DNA from: Ardenticatenaceae bacterium
GTDB lineage: Bacteria > Chloroflexota > Anaerolineae > Promineifilales > Promineifilaceae
Assembly (NCBI GenBank): GCA_011525915.1
Contig: WYBM01000027.1
Span: 1-64,000, forward strand
Reading direction: 5' to 3'
Length of the DNA stretch: 64,000 nt
The notes under the pieces are model-generated. The model had not been told where the DNA came from. It saw only the letters and a list, made by a program, of their open reading frames with translations, and ran no database searches. The translations under genes were made by a program, and so were the position numbers. Below, one piece after another: positions 42,312-50,924 of the stretch; position 1 is the first letter of the stretch; every line of letters begins with the position of its first letter.

Positions 42312-44015
42312 TCATGAATCGGGTGTCAAGGATATAATAAACGTGCTGTGAGGGGGCAGCGCCACCAGGGGGGTGTAGTCAGCAACACCGCCATTGGCGC
42401 TGATGATGGGGGGCACGGCCGTGCCTTCACCCAGCAGCACCGCGGCTTCCATCCCTGTTACCAGCGGGCCGCTCTCTAACGACAGCGTGTAATTTGTGGT
42501 TTGCTTATCAGACAAGTTAATGATGACCAGCAGCGTTTCAACGGCCGTATGGCGCAAGAAGGCATAGACACGTCCTGGATGTGTCTCCAGCGGCGTCCAC
42601 GCCCCTACGCGCAGTGCCTCGTGCCCATTCCGCAAATGAATCAACTGCCGGTAATGATTCAGCAGCGAATGTGGGTCATCGTCCTGTAAGGCCACGCTGC
42701 GCTCTTCATAATCATCGGCCGGAGCCCGCCAGGGCAGCCCCGTGGTAAAGCCGGTGCGAAAATTGTCACTTGTCCACTGCATAGGCCGGCGTATGTCCTC
42801 GTCTGGCTTTGTCCCGATCATACCAATTTCTTCACCGTAGTAAACAAATGGCACCCCTGGCGAGGTGAGCAGCAGCGAAGCGGCCACCCTGGCCTTGCCT
42901 TCATCCTCGCCTAACTGCGACATCACCCGGTTCTGGTCATGGTTGGTGATAAAGGTGGCATACTGGCCGGGTGGGTACGCCGTCACAATGTCCGCCAGCG
43001 TCTTGGCGGCAATGCTGCCAATGCCTACTTGGCTGCTGTTGATAATGTCTTCCGCTAGGTCAAACTGAAAGGCAATGTCAACTTCGTCACCGGTGTAATC
43101 CAACACCTGCTGTGTTGAAGTCCAGGCTTCGCCTACAGCCAAAGCGTCTGGGTTTACGTCTTTGTAGAAGGTATAAAACGCTTGCAGCCACGCATGGGTA
43201 CTCAGGGTGTTTTCCTGCGCCGCCCCTTCTTCTACCAGATGTTTGATGGCGTCCAGGCGGAAGCCGTCGGCACCCATCTCTTCCAGCCAGAAACGGGCGG
43301 CATCATACATGGCGGTGGTAACTTCTGGGTTGGCATAATTCACGTCGGGCATGCCATCCCAAAAAAGGGCATAGTAATAGCCGTCGGGTGTATAATGCCA
43401 CACCTTCTGCCCGTCTGGGCCACGGTAGCCGGGGTCTTCGGCCACCCATACATACCAGTTACGCTGTGCTGAGGCCGGATCACGTGACGCCTGAAACCAG
43501 GGATGATCACGACCGGTATGGTTTAGCACCAGGTCTACAATCACCCGAATGCCCCGCGCATGGGCTTCAGCCATCAAGCGTTGAAAGTCTTCGTTTGTGC
43601 CGTACGCCGGGTTTACCTGATAATAGTCCACCACATCATAGCCGTGGTAACTGGGTGATACCATGATGGGCATGAGCCAGAGACCGGTAACGCCCAGGTC
43701 AGTGATCGTGGCCGGGTCACCGTCATTCAGGTAATCCAGCTTTTCGATGAGGCCGTTCAGATCACCGATGCCGTCACCGTCGCTGTCATAGAAGCTGCGC
43801 ACAAAGACCTCATAGAAGACAGCATCGTTCCACCAGGGAAGTGGTGAGGAAGTGATAAGGGGTTGAGGGGGGGCAGAGGGGCTGGGGACCGTTGTCGGCA
43901 TTTGTGTTGGCGCCGGAGAAACAGTAGTGGGGGTCACGGCCGTATCCCCCTGGCCACACCCAGCCAATAACAAAACCAACCACCCCACCACAACTATCAA
44001 ATCCCATCGTTTCAT
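42312..44015 (-). CDS. Extracellular GH13 alpha-amylase lipoprotein
   Basis: A 567-residue enzyme with a lipobox signal (VVGWLVLLLAGCGQG) and a Thr/Pro/Ser spacer, so it is anchored outside the membrane. The barrel has GVTGLWLMPIM, DLVLNHT, GFRLDAIKH (nucleophile), LAVGEAWTS (acid/base) and TFITNHDQNRV. It would release maltodextrins from starch near the cell surface for the adjacent transporter. The ATG at 44015 follows GGAG. An intrinsic terminator (44029-44058) lies just before it. Confidence 0.92.
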   Translation of the reverse strand: MKRWDLIVVVGWLVLLLAGCGQGDTAVTPTTVSPAPTQMPTTVPSPSAPPQPLITSSPLPWWNDAVFYEVFVRSFYDSDGDGIGDLNGLIEKLDYLNDGDPATITDLGVTGLWLMPIMVSPSYHGYDVVDYYQVNPAYGTNEDFQRLMAEAHARGIRVIVDLVLNHTGRDHPWFQASRDPASAQRNWYVWVAEDPGYRGPDGQKVWHYTPDGYYYALFWDGMPDVNYANPEVTTAMYDAARFWLEEMGADGFRLDAIKHLVEEGAAQENTLSTHAWLQAFYTFYKDVNPDALAVGEAWTSTQQVLDYTGDEVDIAFQFDLAEDIINSSQVGIGSIAAKTLADIVTAYPPGQYATFITNHDQNRVMSQLGEDEGKARVAASLLLTSPGVPFVYYGEEIGMIGTKPDEDIRRPMQWTSDNFRTGFTTGLPWRAPADDYEERSVALQDDDPHSLLNHYRQLIHLRNGHEALRVGAWTPLETHPGRVYAFLRHTAVETLLVIINLSDKQTTNYTLSLESGPLVTGMEAAVLLGEGTAVPPIISANGGVADYTPLVALPPHSTFIISLTPDS

Positions 44016-44028
44016 CGGCCACATCTCC

Positions 44029-44058
44029 AAAAAAGAAGCCCTGCATCACTCACAGGGC
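44029..44058 (-). terminator. Terminator/attenuator between permease and amylase genes
   Basis: On the minus strand GCCCTG, a 9-base loop, CAGGGC and then TTCTTTTTT. Placed inside the operon, it could lower expression of the two GH13 genes relative to the transporter. Confidence 0.7.
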
Positions 44059-44087
44059 CCACACAACCATTCACTATGAACTATCGA

Positions 44088-45011
44088 TCAGCCTTTAACG
44101 GCACCACCGGTCAAGCCACCCAAAATCTGATCTTGCAACAGCAGGTAGATCAGCATGATCGGCAGTGCACCAATAAGCGCCCCAGCGGCAAACTGCCCCC
44201 ACTTTTGGGCAAAGTCACTGGATGTAAAAAGCTGCAGCCCCACCATCAGGGTGTACTGCTCTGTGCTTTTTAACAGAATGCGGGCCATCAAGAAGTCTCC
44301 ATAAATACCAATGAAGCTCAAAATGCCAATAACCACCAAAATGGGCCGCATCAGGGGCAGCAGCAACACGGTAAAAATCTGCCAATGTGTGGCCCCATCC
44401 ACCATGGCAGACTCGTCAATCTCCCGCGGAATGGTGTCAAAAAAGCCCTTCATCAACCAGATGTTAATGCCCATAGCCCCCCCCAGATATACCAACACCA
44501 ACCCGGCATGTGTGTTTAACCCAAAGGCGGGCAGGATATCACCGATCTGGCCAATCAGTAGAAAGATAGCCACAATGGCCAACAGTGTTGGGAAGACCTG
44601 AATGAGCAAGATAGATTTGAGCAGGTTGGTACGGCCGTAAAAACGAAACCGGGAAAAGGCATACGCGGCCAGCGTTGTTATAGAAACCGACAACAACGTC
44701 GAAATGGTCGCCAGCTTGATGGAATTCCACAACCACGTTGTAAACGGGAAAATGGGATTTGACAACAGTTCCCGGTAATTATCCAGGCTGGCGTTGGCCG
44801 GAATTAATGTTTGTGTTGCCAGTGTATCTGAGGGGTTTAACGACGCCGACACGATCCATATCACCGGAAATACGGCAAAGATCATCAGGAAAATGGCAAT
44901 GATCCAGCGGATGATAATGCCCACCCGCTGTTGCATCTTCCGTGACGTACGAACTTTACTGACGAACCCTTGTCCTTTTTGTTTTTCTACCGTTACGCTA
45001 GACATTTTCAC
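44088..45011 (-). CDS. Maltodextrin ABC transporter permease, MalG type
   Basis: A 307-residue protein with six membrane helices (first about 30-55) and the EAA loop EIDESAMVDGATHWQIFTVL (about 205-225) that contacts the ATPase. It overlaps the MalF-type gene upstream by 14 bp, indicating coupled translation. Its C-terminus GGLTGGAVKG is typical of MalG. Confidence 0.94.
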   Translation of the reverse strand: MKMSSVTVEKQKGQGFVSKVRTSRKMQQRVGIIIRWIIAIFLMIFAVFPVIWIVSASLNPSDTLATQTLIPANASLDNYRELLSNPIFPFTTWLWNSIKLATISTLLSVSITTLAAYAFSRFRFYGRTNLLKSILLIQVFPTLLAIVAIFLLIGQIGDILPAFGLNTHAGLVLVYLGGAMGINIWLMKGFFDTIPREIDESAMVDGATHWQIFTVLLLPLMRPILVVIGILSFIGIYGDFLMARILLKSTEQYTLMVGLQLFTSSDFAQKWGQFAAGALIGALPIMLIYLLLQDQILGGLTGGAVKG

Positions 45012-46593
45012 CTACCTGCTCCCACATATTGGTATACCGGAACTGCAACAAGGTAATGGCAGCCACAATGAAAAAGATAATAATGGTCACGGCCGAAGCC
45101 AGGCCATAATCAGCGCCCCGTCCCCCGGCAAAGGCCAGGTTATACACATAGCTGATGAGAATATCTGTATGCCCCGCCCGTGTAGCCGCTCCGGCGATAG
45201 GTGGACCGCCGCTAATAAACAGGAAGATCAGGTTAAAGTTGTTGAAGTTATAAACAAAAGAAGCCACCAGCAGTGGGCCCACTGCCACCAACAGCAGTGG
45301 CAATGTGATCCGTCGAAACCGCTGGAACACATTTGCGCCATCAACTTCTGCTGCGTGGTAAATATCTTGCGGAATGGCCTGAAGAGCGCCGCTGCAAATT
45401 AACATAAAGTACGGAAATCCCAGCCATAAATTTACCAACAGAATGGCTATCTTGGCCCAGGTGGGGTGTGTAAACCAGGGGGGTGCCACCCCCAAAAGAG
45501 ATTCCAGCATCTTGTTGATAATGCCCAGTTCCGGGTTCATCATACCCCGCCAGATGATGATGGTAATCAGGCTGGGGATGGTGTAAGGAATCAGCAGCAC
45601 CGTGCGAATACCCTTTCGGCCAGGGAATGCCGGATCATTAAATAATAAAGCCACCAACAAGCCCAGTGAGAAGGTCGTAAATACGCTCATAAAAGCAAAC
45701 AAAAAATTCCAGACAGTGATGCGCACCAACGGCCCCCTGAGTGCCGGACTGTTAAAAAAGTTGATGAAGTTTTCCAGGCCCACAACAGCACGAAACCCTG
45801 GCCGCAGCCGCTCCCTTTTAGGGGATGTAAACGTGCCGTCAACGGCCGTGTACACAACGCCCGTTTCCTGGTCTACAATGGCATCCTGAGCCGCATCATA
45901 CACATACTTTTGCTGGAACCGGGCAGCCTCTTGTGGCGAACGTATCTGGATCGCTTCTTCAGGCAGGCCAAATTGAATGTTTTCCAGGTTTGGATCAGCC
46001 GCCGCCAGGATGGCGTTTAAACGCCGGTAGCCCTCAATGGTCTGCGGAATGCCTTTATCATCCAGTTCACCAATCCCCACCTCGCCGGGTTCAACCAGCC
46101 GGACGGCCTCGCCAGGTTTGGCCACGTAATTATTGCCTTCCCTGTCTCGTAGCCACAGCAAATAGTCGCCGTCGGAGGTTTTGAACGCCGTCCAGGTAAA
46201 AGCGGTCCCTGTTTCCGGCAGATAGCGCACCTTTTCCAGTTGGACAATGGCCTGTTCTTTGGTGAGCAAATGGCCGTCACCAAAGTTGGTAAACGCAATG
46301 AAGACCGTAAACACAATGGGGTAGATGGCAAACATGGTCATAAGCACCAGGCCCAATGCCATCCAACGAAGGGGGTATAGGTCACTCCGTAAAAATACAA
46401 CATTCACCACAAACGTCAGGATTGTTGCCGCCGCCACCAATAAATAATGACCATTGGCCATGGCTACCAGAGAAAACCAGACAGCCAGACCATCTAAAAT
46501 AAACAGAAACATGAGCCGCAGCAGCAGTGAGGATGTGGTACTGGTAGAATCAGACTGGCGGGGCTTTTCGTCAGTGGGTTGTACTGCTCTCAT
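44998..46593 (-). CDS. Maltodextrin ABC transporter permease, MalF type
   Basis: A 531-residue permease, long as in MalF. The first helices (about 25-110) are followed by a large extracytoplasmic insert (about 110-280), then six helices with the EAA loop AAEVDGANVFQRFRRITLPL near 450. It would form the pore with the MalG-type partner. No gene for the ATPase (MalK/MsmX) is in the operon. Confidence 0.94.
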   Translation of the reverse strand: MRAVQPTDEKPRQSDSTSTTSSLLLRLMFLFILDGLAVWFSLVAMANGHYLLVAAATILTFVVNVVFLRSDLYPLRWMALGLVLMTMFAIYPIVFTVFIAFTNFGDGHLLTKEQAIVQLEKVRYLPETGTAFTWTAFKTSDGDYLLWLRDREGNNYVAKPGEAVRLVEPGEVGIGELDDKGIPQTIEGYRRLNAILAAADPNLENIQFGLPEEAIQIRSPQEAARFQQKYVYDAAQDAIVDQETGVVYTAVDGTFTSPKRERLRPGFRAVVGLENFINFFNSPALRGPLVRITVWNFLFAFMSVFTTFSLGLLVALLFNDPAFPGRKGIRTVLLIPYTIPSLITIIIWRGMMNPELGIINKMLESLLGVAPPWFTHPTWAKIAILLVNLWLGFPYFMLICSGALQAIPQDIYHAAEVDGANVFQRFRRITLPLLLVAVGPLLVASFVYNFNNFNLIFLFISGGPPIAGAATRAGHTDILISYVYNLAFAGGRGADYGLASAVTIIIFFIVAAITLLQFRYTNMWEQVGENV

Positions 46594-46625
46594 CTCATTC
46601 CTCCCACTTCACATGGTAAGTTTAC

Positions 46626-46655
46626 AGAGAAGGCCGGAGGGTTCCGGCCTTCTCT
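46626..46655 (-). repeat. malE-malF intergenic hairpin, perfect 13-bp arms
   Basis: AGAGAAGGCCGGA and its exact complement flank a 4-base loop in the 77-bp gap between the binding-protein and MalF-type genes. No U-run follows on the minus strand, so it is more likely an mRNA-stabilising stem or partial terminator giving excess binding protein. Confidence 0.7.
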
Positions 46656-46670
46656 TATAACACACAGGTT

Positions 46671-48383
46671 TTATTTGGTTTCAATTGTCAGGATGTGAGT
46701 GTCGGGATCGTAAGTAAAGGTGACGGAGCCGTCAGCGGCCAGGCTGAATTGGTAATTATCGCCGTCTTGTTTACCATCTACACCGTAGTTAGTTGTCCAG
46801 CTGCCGTCCAGGGCCACTTTGGTTTCGTAATCCCCGGCGGGCAGCGTGAAGGTACCGGTGAACATACCATCTGCACCTTCGGTCAGGGCAGACGCTTCAC
46901 AAGCGGGGTCCCAGTCGCCACAGTCGATACCGGCCGCCGCCTGCCAGGAGCCCGGTACATTGACCATACCGGCCGCAGCACCAGCCACCAGGTCACGAAT
47001 TTGGGCCGCGCCAGTGGTCAGGGCTTCGTCGGCTGTCTGCTCACCATTCAAGATCAGGGTAACGGCGTCACCCCAGGAGCCCCAGACAGAACCCATTTCT
47101 GGAATGGCGGGCATGAGCACAGCGTCTACGCCAGCTTCGCCAAAAGCAACAATGTCTGCATCTTCAATGGCTTCCAGGACGGGAACGAAGGCCGACGGCC
47201 GTTGCCCGGCATCAAACAACGCCTGCATAACCCCATCGGTAGCCACAAATTCGCTCAAGAAAGCCTGCGCCAACAGCGCATTCTCACCCAAGGCATTCAC
47301 AAAGAAACCTTGTACACCGGCAAACGGTTGGCCAGGGCCAGCGGGGCCTTCAGGGAACGTGGTGATAGCATAGGGCACGCCGGAATTGCGAATGCGTTCC
47401 AACGCCCAGGGGCCAGCCATCATAAACGGAATCTCCCCTTGTTCAAACAGGGTATGGGTTGTATCCCAATCGGTGGTGTTGGGCATGAAGCCGGCGGCCA
47501 CCTGATCGGCCATCCACTGCCCGGCGGCGATCATGCCTTCGCTGTCTACCCCCAGGTCTTGCGGGTTGTAATTGCCGGCATCATCACGGCCAAAGATATA
47601 ACCACCAAACGCCGTATCCAGCGGGAACGCATCATAGGTCGTACCTGTCAAGGCAAAGCCATAAGTGGCGTTACCGGACTCTTGTAAAGCAGTTCCTATT
47701 TCCACCACCTCATCCCAGGTGGCCGGAGGTTCGTCCACCAGGTCAGTGTTATAGAAGAAAGCCAGGTTTTCCTGGGCATACGGCATGCAGTAGAGCTGAC
47801 CTTCATAGGTGCAGCCGGTGATACCTACCTCGGTGAAAAGGTCAGCTTTATCACCCAGATCAATAGGTGCCAGCAAACCACTGCTCACCAGTTGACCTAA
47901 CCAGTCATGAGCGCCAATAAAGAGGTCTGGGCCTTCCCCGGCAGGAGCGGCGATGACCATCTGATCACGGATATCACCAAAACCAACCTGCTCTACGACC
48001 AAACCAACACCATAGGTAGCTTCAAACTCTTCGGCCAACCCCTGCAAAATAGGGGCGCGGGTATCATCGGCCCAAATGGTCAGGAACACTTCTGGCATGG
48101 TTTCTTCAGCGGTGGGCTCGGGGGCCACTTGTGCGGCGCTGGTGGCTTCAGCGGCAGCGGCCATGGCCACTGCAGTTTCTTCGGCGTGCATGGCTGCTTC
48201 GGCAGCGGTGGTGCCCGCCGCGTCTATGACGACGGCAGCGGTTTCCGCCGCCTGTCCGGCGACTTCTTCTACTTGCTGTGCTGCTTCTTCAACCTGTTGC
48301 TGAGTGTCGCCGCCACAGGCACTCAGGAAAAGGGCACCTACTAACAATGTAACAATTAAAATGGTCCAGTTTTTGAGTTTCAT
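46671..48383 (-). CDS. Maltodextrin-binding lipoprotein with C-terminal X25-type starch-binding domain
   Basis: A 570-residue solute-binding protein. The lipoprotein signal (LLVGALFLSACGG) is followed by an Ala/Glu/Val-rich coil (about 20-85). The MalE-like body (LTIWADDTRAPILQGLAEEF, about 100-465) is followed by a C-terminal beta module (from about 476: GDWDPACEASALTEG, GTFTLPAGDYETKVALDG) like the X25/pullulanase modules found on amylolytic enzymes. A binding protein carrying a starch-binding tail is unusual and might hold polymer near the transporter. Confidence 0.92.
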   Translation of the reverse strand: MKLKNWTILIVTLLVGALFLSACGGDTQQQVEEAAQQVEEVAGQAAETAAVVIDAAGTTAAEAAMHAEETAVAMAAAAEATSAAQVAPEPTAEETMPEVFLTIWADDTRAPILQGLAEEFEATYGVGLVVEQVGFGDIRDQMVIAAPAGEGPDLFIGAHDWLGQLVSSGLLAPIDLGDKADLFTEVGITGCTYEGQLYCMPYAQENLAFFYNTDLVDEPPATWDEVVEIGTALQESGNATYGFALTGTTYDAFPLDTAFGGYIFGRDDAGNYNPQDLGVDSEGMIAAGQWMADQVAAGFMPNTTDWDTTHTLFEQGEIPFMMAGPWALERIRNSGVPYAITTFPEGPAGPGQPFAGVQGFFVNALGENALLAQAFLSEFVATDGVMQALFDAGQRPSAFVPVLEAIEDADIVAFGEAGVDAVLMPAIPEMGSVWGSWGDAVTLILNGEQTADEALTTGAAQIRDLVAGAAAGMVNVPGSWQAAAGIDCGDWDPACEASALTEGADGMFTGTFTLPAGDYETKVALDGSWTTNYGVDGKQDGDNYQFSLAADGSVTFTYDPDTHILTIETK

Positions 48384-48621
48384 CTCTCTCCTCGATTTTG
48401 TTTGAGAAATCATTTGCCTGAAGGGGCAAAAAAAGGCAAAAGCGCCAAAGTATCGATGATGTTCTGCCTTGTGCTTTCGCTGGTAAACCCGGTGCTTCCT
48501 TAATTCAAGGGGGTAACGGGACTTACCAAGTAACTACCCGATTCTATAGTTTTTGCAGACATCCGGTGAAGGCATCACCTCCTTGAAAGCGTCAATAAAT
48601 TATAGTCAAGATAATGATAGA
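48384..48621. other. Intergenic region upstream of the maltodextrin operon
   Basis: A 238-bp region without a gene. On the minus strand it has a possible promoter (TTCACC, 16 bp, TATAGA) that would leave a leader of about 140 nt. Two GTCAA half-sites (near 48591 and 48605) resemble the MarR half-sites at 49170-49210. No known riboswitch is recognised in the leader. Confidence 0.35.
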
Positions 48622-49098
48622 TTATTGATTGTTGGCCATGAACTGGCCGTTTTCGGGGTAGACCTGACGGGCCAGGGCATCTTGAAGGGACCGGTGTAAG
48701 TTGGTGAGGTTTTTGATGAGAATGCCTTGAGTCGCCTCGTCAATGCAGTCTAACCGGGCCAGGTTATAAGCCTTGTGCTCAGCATGTACCTGGTTACAAA
48801 TAGCTTCACCGCTGGCAGTCAGATAAAGGCGTTGGGCACGGCCGTCACTCTCATGCGGCTGGCGCTTAATATATCCGGCGACCTCCAACCCTTTCACAAT
48901 GCGGGTAACATTGCTTTTATCACACAATAGCTTTTGGCTTAAATCACTGGATGAAATACCCGGTTCTTCACTGATATGGTGCAGTACATAAAAACGGGGA
49001 GGTGTTAACCCAAAGTGGCTAAACAGACGGCGGTCACCATCATCAATGACAATAAACGTTTCTTTGATAAGATTATAAAGCGTTTCTTTATCACTCAT
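48622..49098 (-). CDS. MarR-family transcriptional regulator
   Basis: A 158-residue winged-helix repressor: FGLTPPRFYVLHHISEEPGIS, SDLSQKLLCDKSNVTRIVKG (recognition helix, about 55-75) and the wing IKRQPHESDGRAQRLYLTASG. Two palindromic sites overlap its own promoter, so self-regulation is likely. It lies upstream of the maltodextrin operon on the same strand, but control of that operon is only suggested by position and half-sites. Confidence 0.93.
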   Translation of the reverse strand: MSDKETLYNLIKETFIVIDDGDRRLFSHFGLTPPRFYVLHHISEEPGISSSDLSQKLLCDKSNVTRIVKGLEVAGYIKRQPHESDGRAQRLYLTASGEAICNQVHAEHKAYNLARLDCIDEATQGILIKNLTNLHRSLQDALARQVYPENGQFMANNQ

Positions 49099-49169
49099 GA
49101 AGTTTGCTCACTCTTAACAAGGTATGGAGTGTTTGACGAAATTCAAACGAACTTAGTTGATACCGCAAC

Positions 49170-49210
49170 AGTTGATGTGTCAACTATATCACAGAATTTG
49201 ACCATGTCAA
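49170..49210 (-). promoter_or_regulatory. marR promoter with two inverted-repeat operators
   Basis: On the minus strand TTGACA (49205-49210), 16 bp, TATAGT (49183-49188). Site A, AGTTGATGTGTCAACT (49170-49185), covers the -10 edge. Site B, TTGACCATGTCAA (49198-49210), covers the -35 box. Both share the TTGA...TCAA arms common for MarR operators. Confidence 0.7.
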
Positions 49211-49294
49211 CCAATTTGAGCAAGAGTTTTTAGAGATTTACCGTTTTTACCACCATGGGATTTGCTCCCTTTGCCGCCCTCGGAGTTTGGAGGC

Positions 49295-49344
49295 TTGACA
49301 ATGTTTCGTATTTAGATTATTATTCCAGAATAATTATTCTGGAA
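49295..49344 (+). promoter_or_regulatory. tetR promoter with 22-bp perfect palindromic operator
   Basis: TTGACA (49295-49300), 17 bp, TATTAT (49318-49323). A perfect 22-bp palindrome of arms TTCCAGAATAA (49323-49344) begins at the last base of the -10 box, ideal for blocking initiation. An almost identical site lies before the SDR gene at 49966. Confidence 0.85.
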
Positions 49345-49353
49345 AAGGCATTG

Positions 49354-49935
49354 ATGGCTCGCCCAAGAGAATTTGAACCAACTGAAGCCCTGGATAAAGC
49401 CATGAGGCTGTTCTGGCAAAAAGGGTATCTTGACACCTCTATGGAAGAACTCGTCCAGGTGACAGGGGTCAGCCGGTATGGCTTTTACACCGCTTTTGGT
49501 GACAAACATGATCTGTTTGTCAAAGCCATGGAACGGTATGCCCGCACGGTGATCCCGCTGCTGTTGGCGCCTATGGAAACCACAGACGCCTCTATCACGG
49601 AGATTCGTGGCTACTTCAACTCCCTGCTGACGGCCGCCCAAAACACGCCGGAACAGGCTGGCTGCCTGATTGGGAACACTGTTATGGAAATGACCCCCCT
49701 AGACCAGACTGTCGCTGCCAACGTGGACAACCACTTTACCCGGATGCGTGGTGCTTTCCTTAATGCACTGCAAAACGCTAAACAGCGCTGTGAAGTTTCT
49801 GCCGAACTAGATGCTGAAGCTTACGCCGATTATCTGGTAGGGGTAGCCATGGGTTTCCTGATGTGTGTGCGCAGGCAGATGCCAGTGATGGCTTTGCGAC
49901 GGTTTATCCATGTGGCATTGGCTGGTCTGGGGTAG
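49354..49935 (+). CDS. TetR-family transcriptional regulator
   Basis: A 193-residue repressor. The helix-turn-helix is MEELVQVTGVSRYGFYTAFGDK (about 28-48), preceded by ALDKAMRLFWQKGYLDT. The C-terminal domain resembles the TetR_C_16/YxaF type (ESGCLIGN-like QAGCLIGNTVMEM). The ATG at 49354 lies 9 bp after its palindromic operator. It should repress itself and the SDR gene downstream. Confidence 0.93.
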   Translation: MARPREFEPTEALDKAMRLFWQKGYLDTSMEELVQVTGVSRYGFYTAFGDKHDLFVKAMERYARTVIPLLLAPMETTDASITEIRGYFNSLLTAAQNTPEQAGCLIGNTVMEMTPLDQTVAANVDNHFTRMRGAFLNALQNAKQRCEVSAELDAEAYADYLVGVAMGFLMCVRRQMPVMALRRFIHVALAGLG

Positions 49936-49965
49936 ACAGCCGCCATCAAAAATTTTTTTTATCAA

Positions 49966-49987
49966 TTCCAGAATGATTATTCTGTAT
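49966..49987 (+). promoter_or_regulatory. Second TetR operator, upstream of the SDR gene
   Basis: TTCCAGAAT, two variable bases and TTATTCTG recur here. The 22-mer differs from the 49323 palindrome at only three positions. It lies 31 bp before the SDR start codon, so the TetR protein probably controls both genes. Confidence 0.8.
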
Positions 49988-50018
49988 CAATCCGTACATT
50001 GCACAAAAGGAGCGTCTT

Positions 50019-50840
50019 ATGGTAAGTATCGATAAAACCAAGTTTGGCCCCTGGGCCATTGTAACTGGTGCCTCTTCAGGCATTGGCCGGGAGTTCGCCC
50101 GGCAGGTAGCCGCCAGTGGTCTCAATGTTGTCCTGGTCGCCCGGCGGTCTTCTTTGTTAGAAGCGGTAGGGCAAGACATTGCCCAAGAGTTTGGGGTGGA
50201 CTACCGCACGATAGCCGTGGACCTGACAGAAGATGGCTTTCTGGCGAAGATAGAAGCCGCCACCCATGATCTGGACATTGGGCTTCTCATTTCTAACGCC
50301 GGTACGGGCGTTCCCGGTGAATTTCTGCACATCAACCCCGATGTACTGCTGCATATTGTACGCCTCAACGTCATTACCCATCTTATGTTAACACATCATT
50401 ACGGGCAAAAGATGGCCAGGCGCGGGCGCGGGGGGATTGTGTTGGTTTCTGCTATGGGCGCTACCGCCGGCATTCCCTACATGGCTAACGATGCTGCCAC
50501 AAAGGCTTATATAACCAGCTTGGGCCAGGGGCTTCATGCGGAGTTCCAGAAATCAGGCGTGAATATGACTGTGGTTTTACCAGGGCCTACAGAAACACCG
50601 ATCTTAGATGCATTTGGCTTTGATGTCAGCACCATGCCCCTAAAGCCAATGCCTGTGGCCCGCTGTGTAGCTGAAGGGCTGGCAGCGCTCAACGCCAACC
50701 GTGCTACCCACCTCACCGGGCGCTTGAATCGGTTCATGGCAGCCCTGATACCCAGCGCCATCACTCGGAAGGTTAATGGACGTATGATCGCCAGAGGGCT
50801 TACGGCAGGCCAGCCTCGCGTTGCCCATCTGAACCAGTAG
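50019..50840 (+). CDS. Short-chain dehydrogenase/reductase
   Basis: A 273-residue SDR. Cofactor motif VTGASSGIGREFAR (about 14-27), LISNAGTG, Ser in VLVSAMGAT and the catalytic site shifted: the expected YxxxK reads NDAATKAYITSLG, with Lys present but the Tyr position held by Asn/Ala. Substrate unknown. The change might alter or abolish ordinary oxidoreductase chemistry. It is controlled by the upstream TetR through the 49966 operator. The start follows AAAAGGAG. Confidence 0.88.
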   Translation: MVSIDKTKFGPWAIVTGASSGIGREFARQVAASGLNVVLVARRSSLLEAVGQDIAQEFGVDYRTIAVDLTEDGFLAKIEAATHDLDIGLLISNAGTGVPGEFLHINPDVLLHIVRLNVITHLMLTHHYGQKMARRGRGGIVLVSAMGATAGIPYMANDAATKAYITSLGQGLHAEFQKSGVNMTVVLPGPTETPILDAFGFDVSTMPLKPMPVARCVAEGLAALNANRATHLTGRLNRFMAALIPSAITRKVNGRMIARGLTAGQPRVAHLNQ

Positions 50841-50924
50841 TCTTTTTGTTTATCAGAAAATAGGCAGGGTCGGAGATCAGTTTTAAAACAGGGCTCCATT
50901 TTGGCCTGATACAGGAACCATATC

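Noticed and set aside
48384..48621. Riboswitch in the maltodextrin operon leader
   Set aside because: I tried to fit cyclic-di-GMP and other common aptamer cores and none matched.
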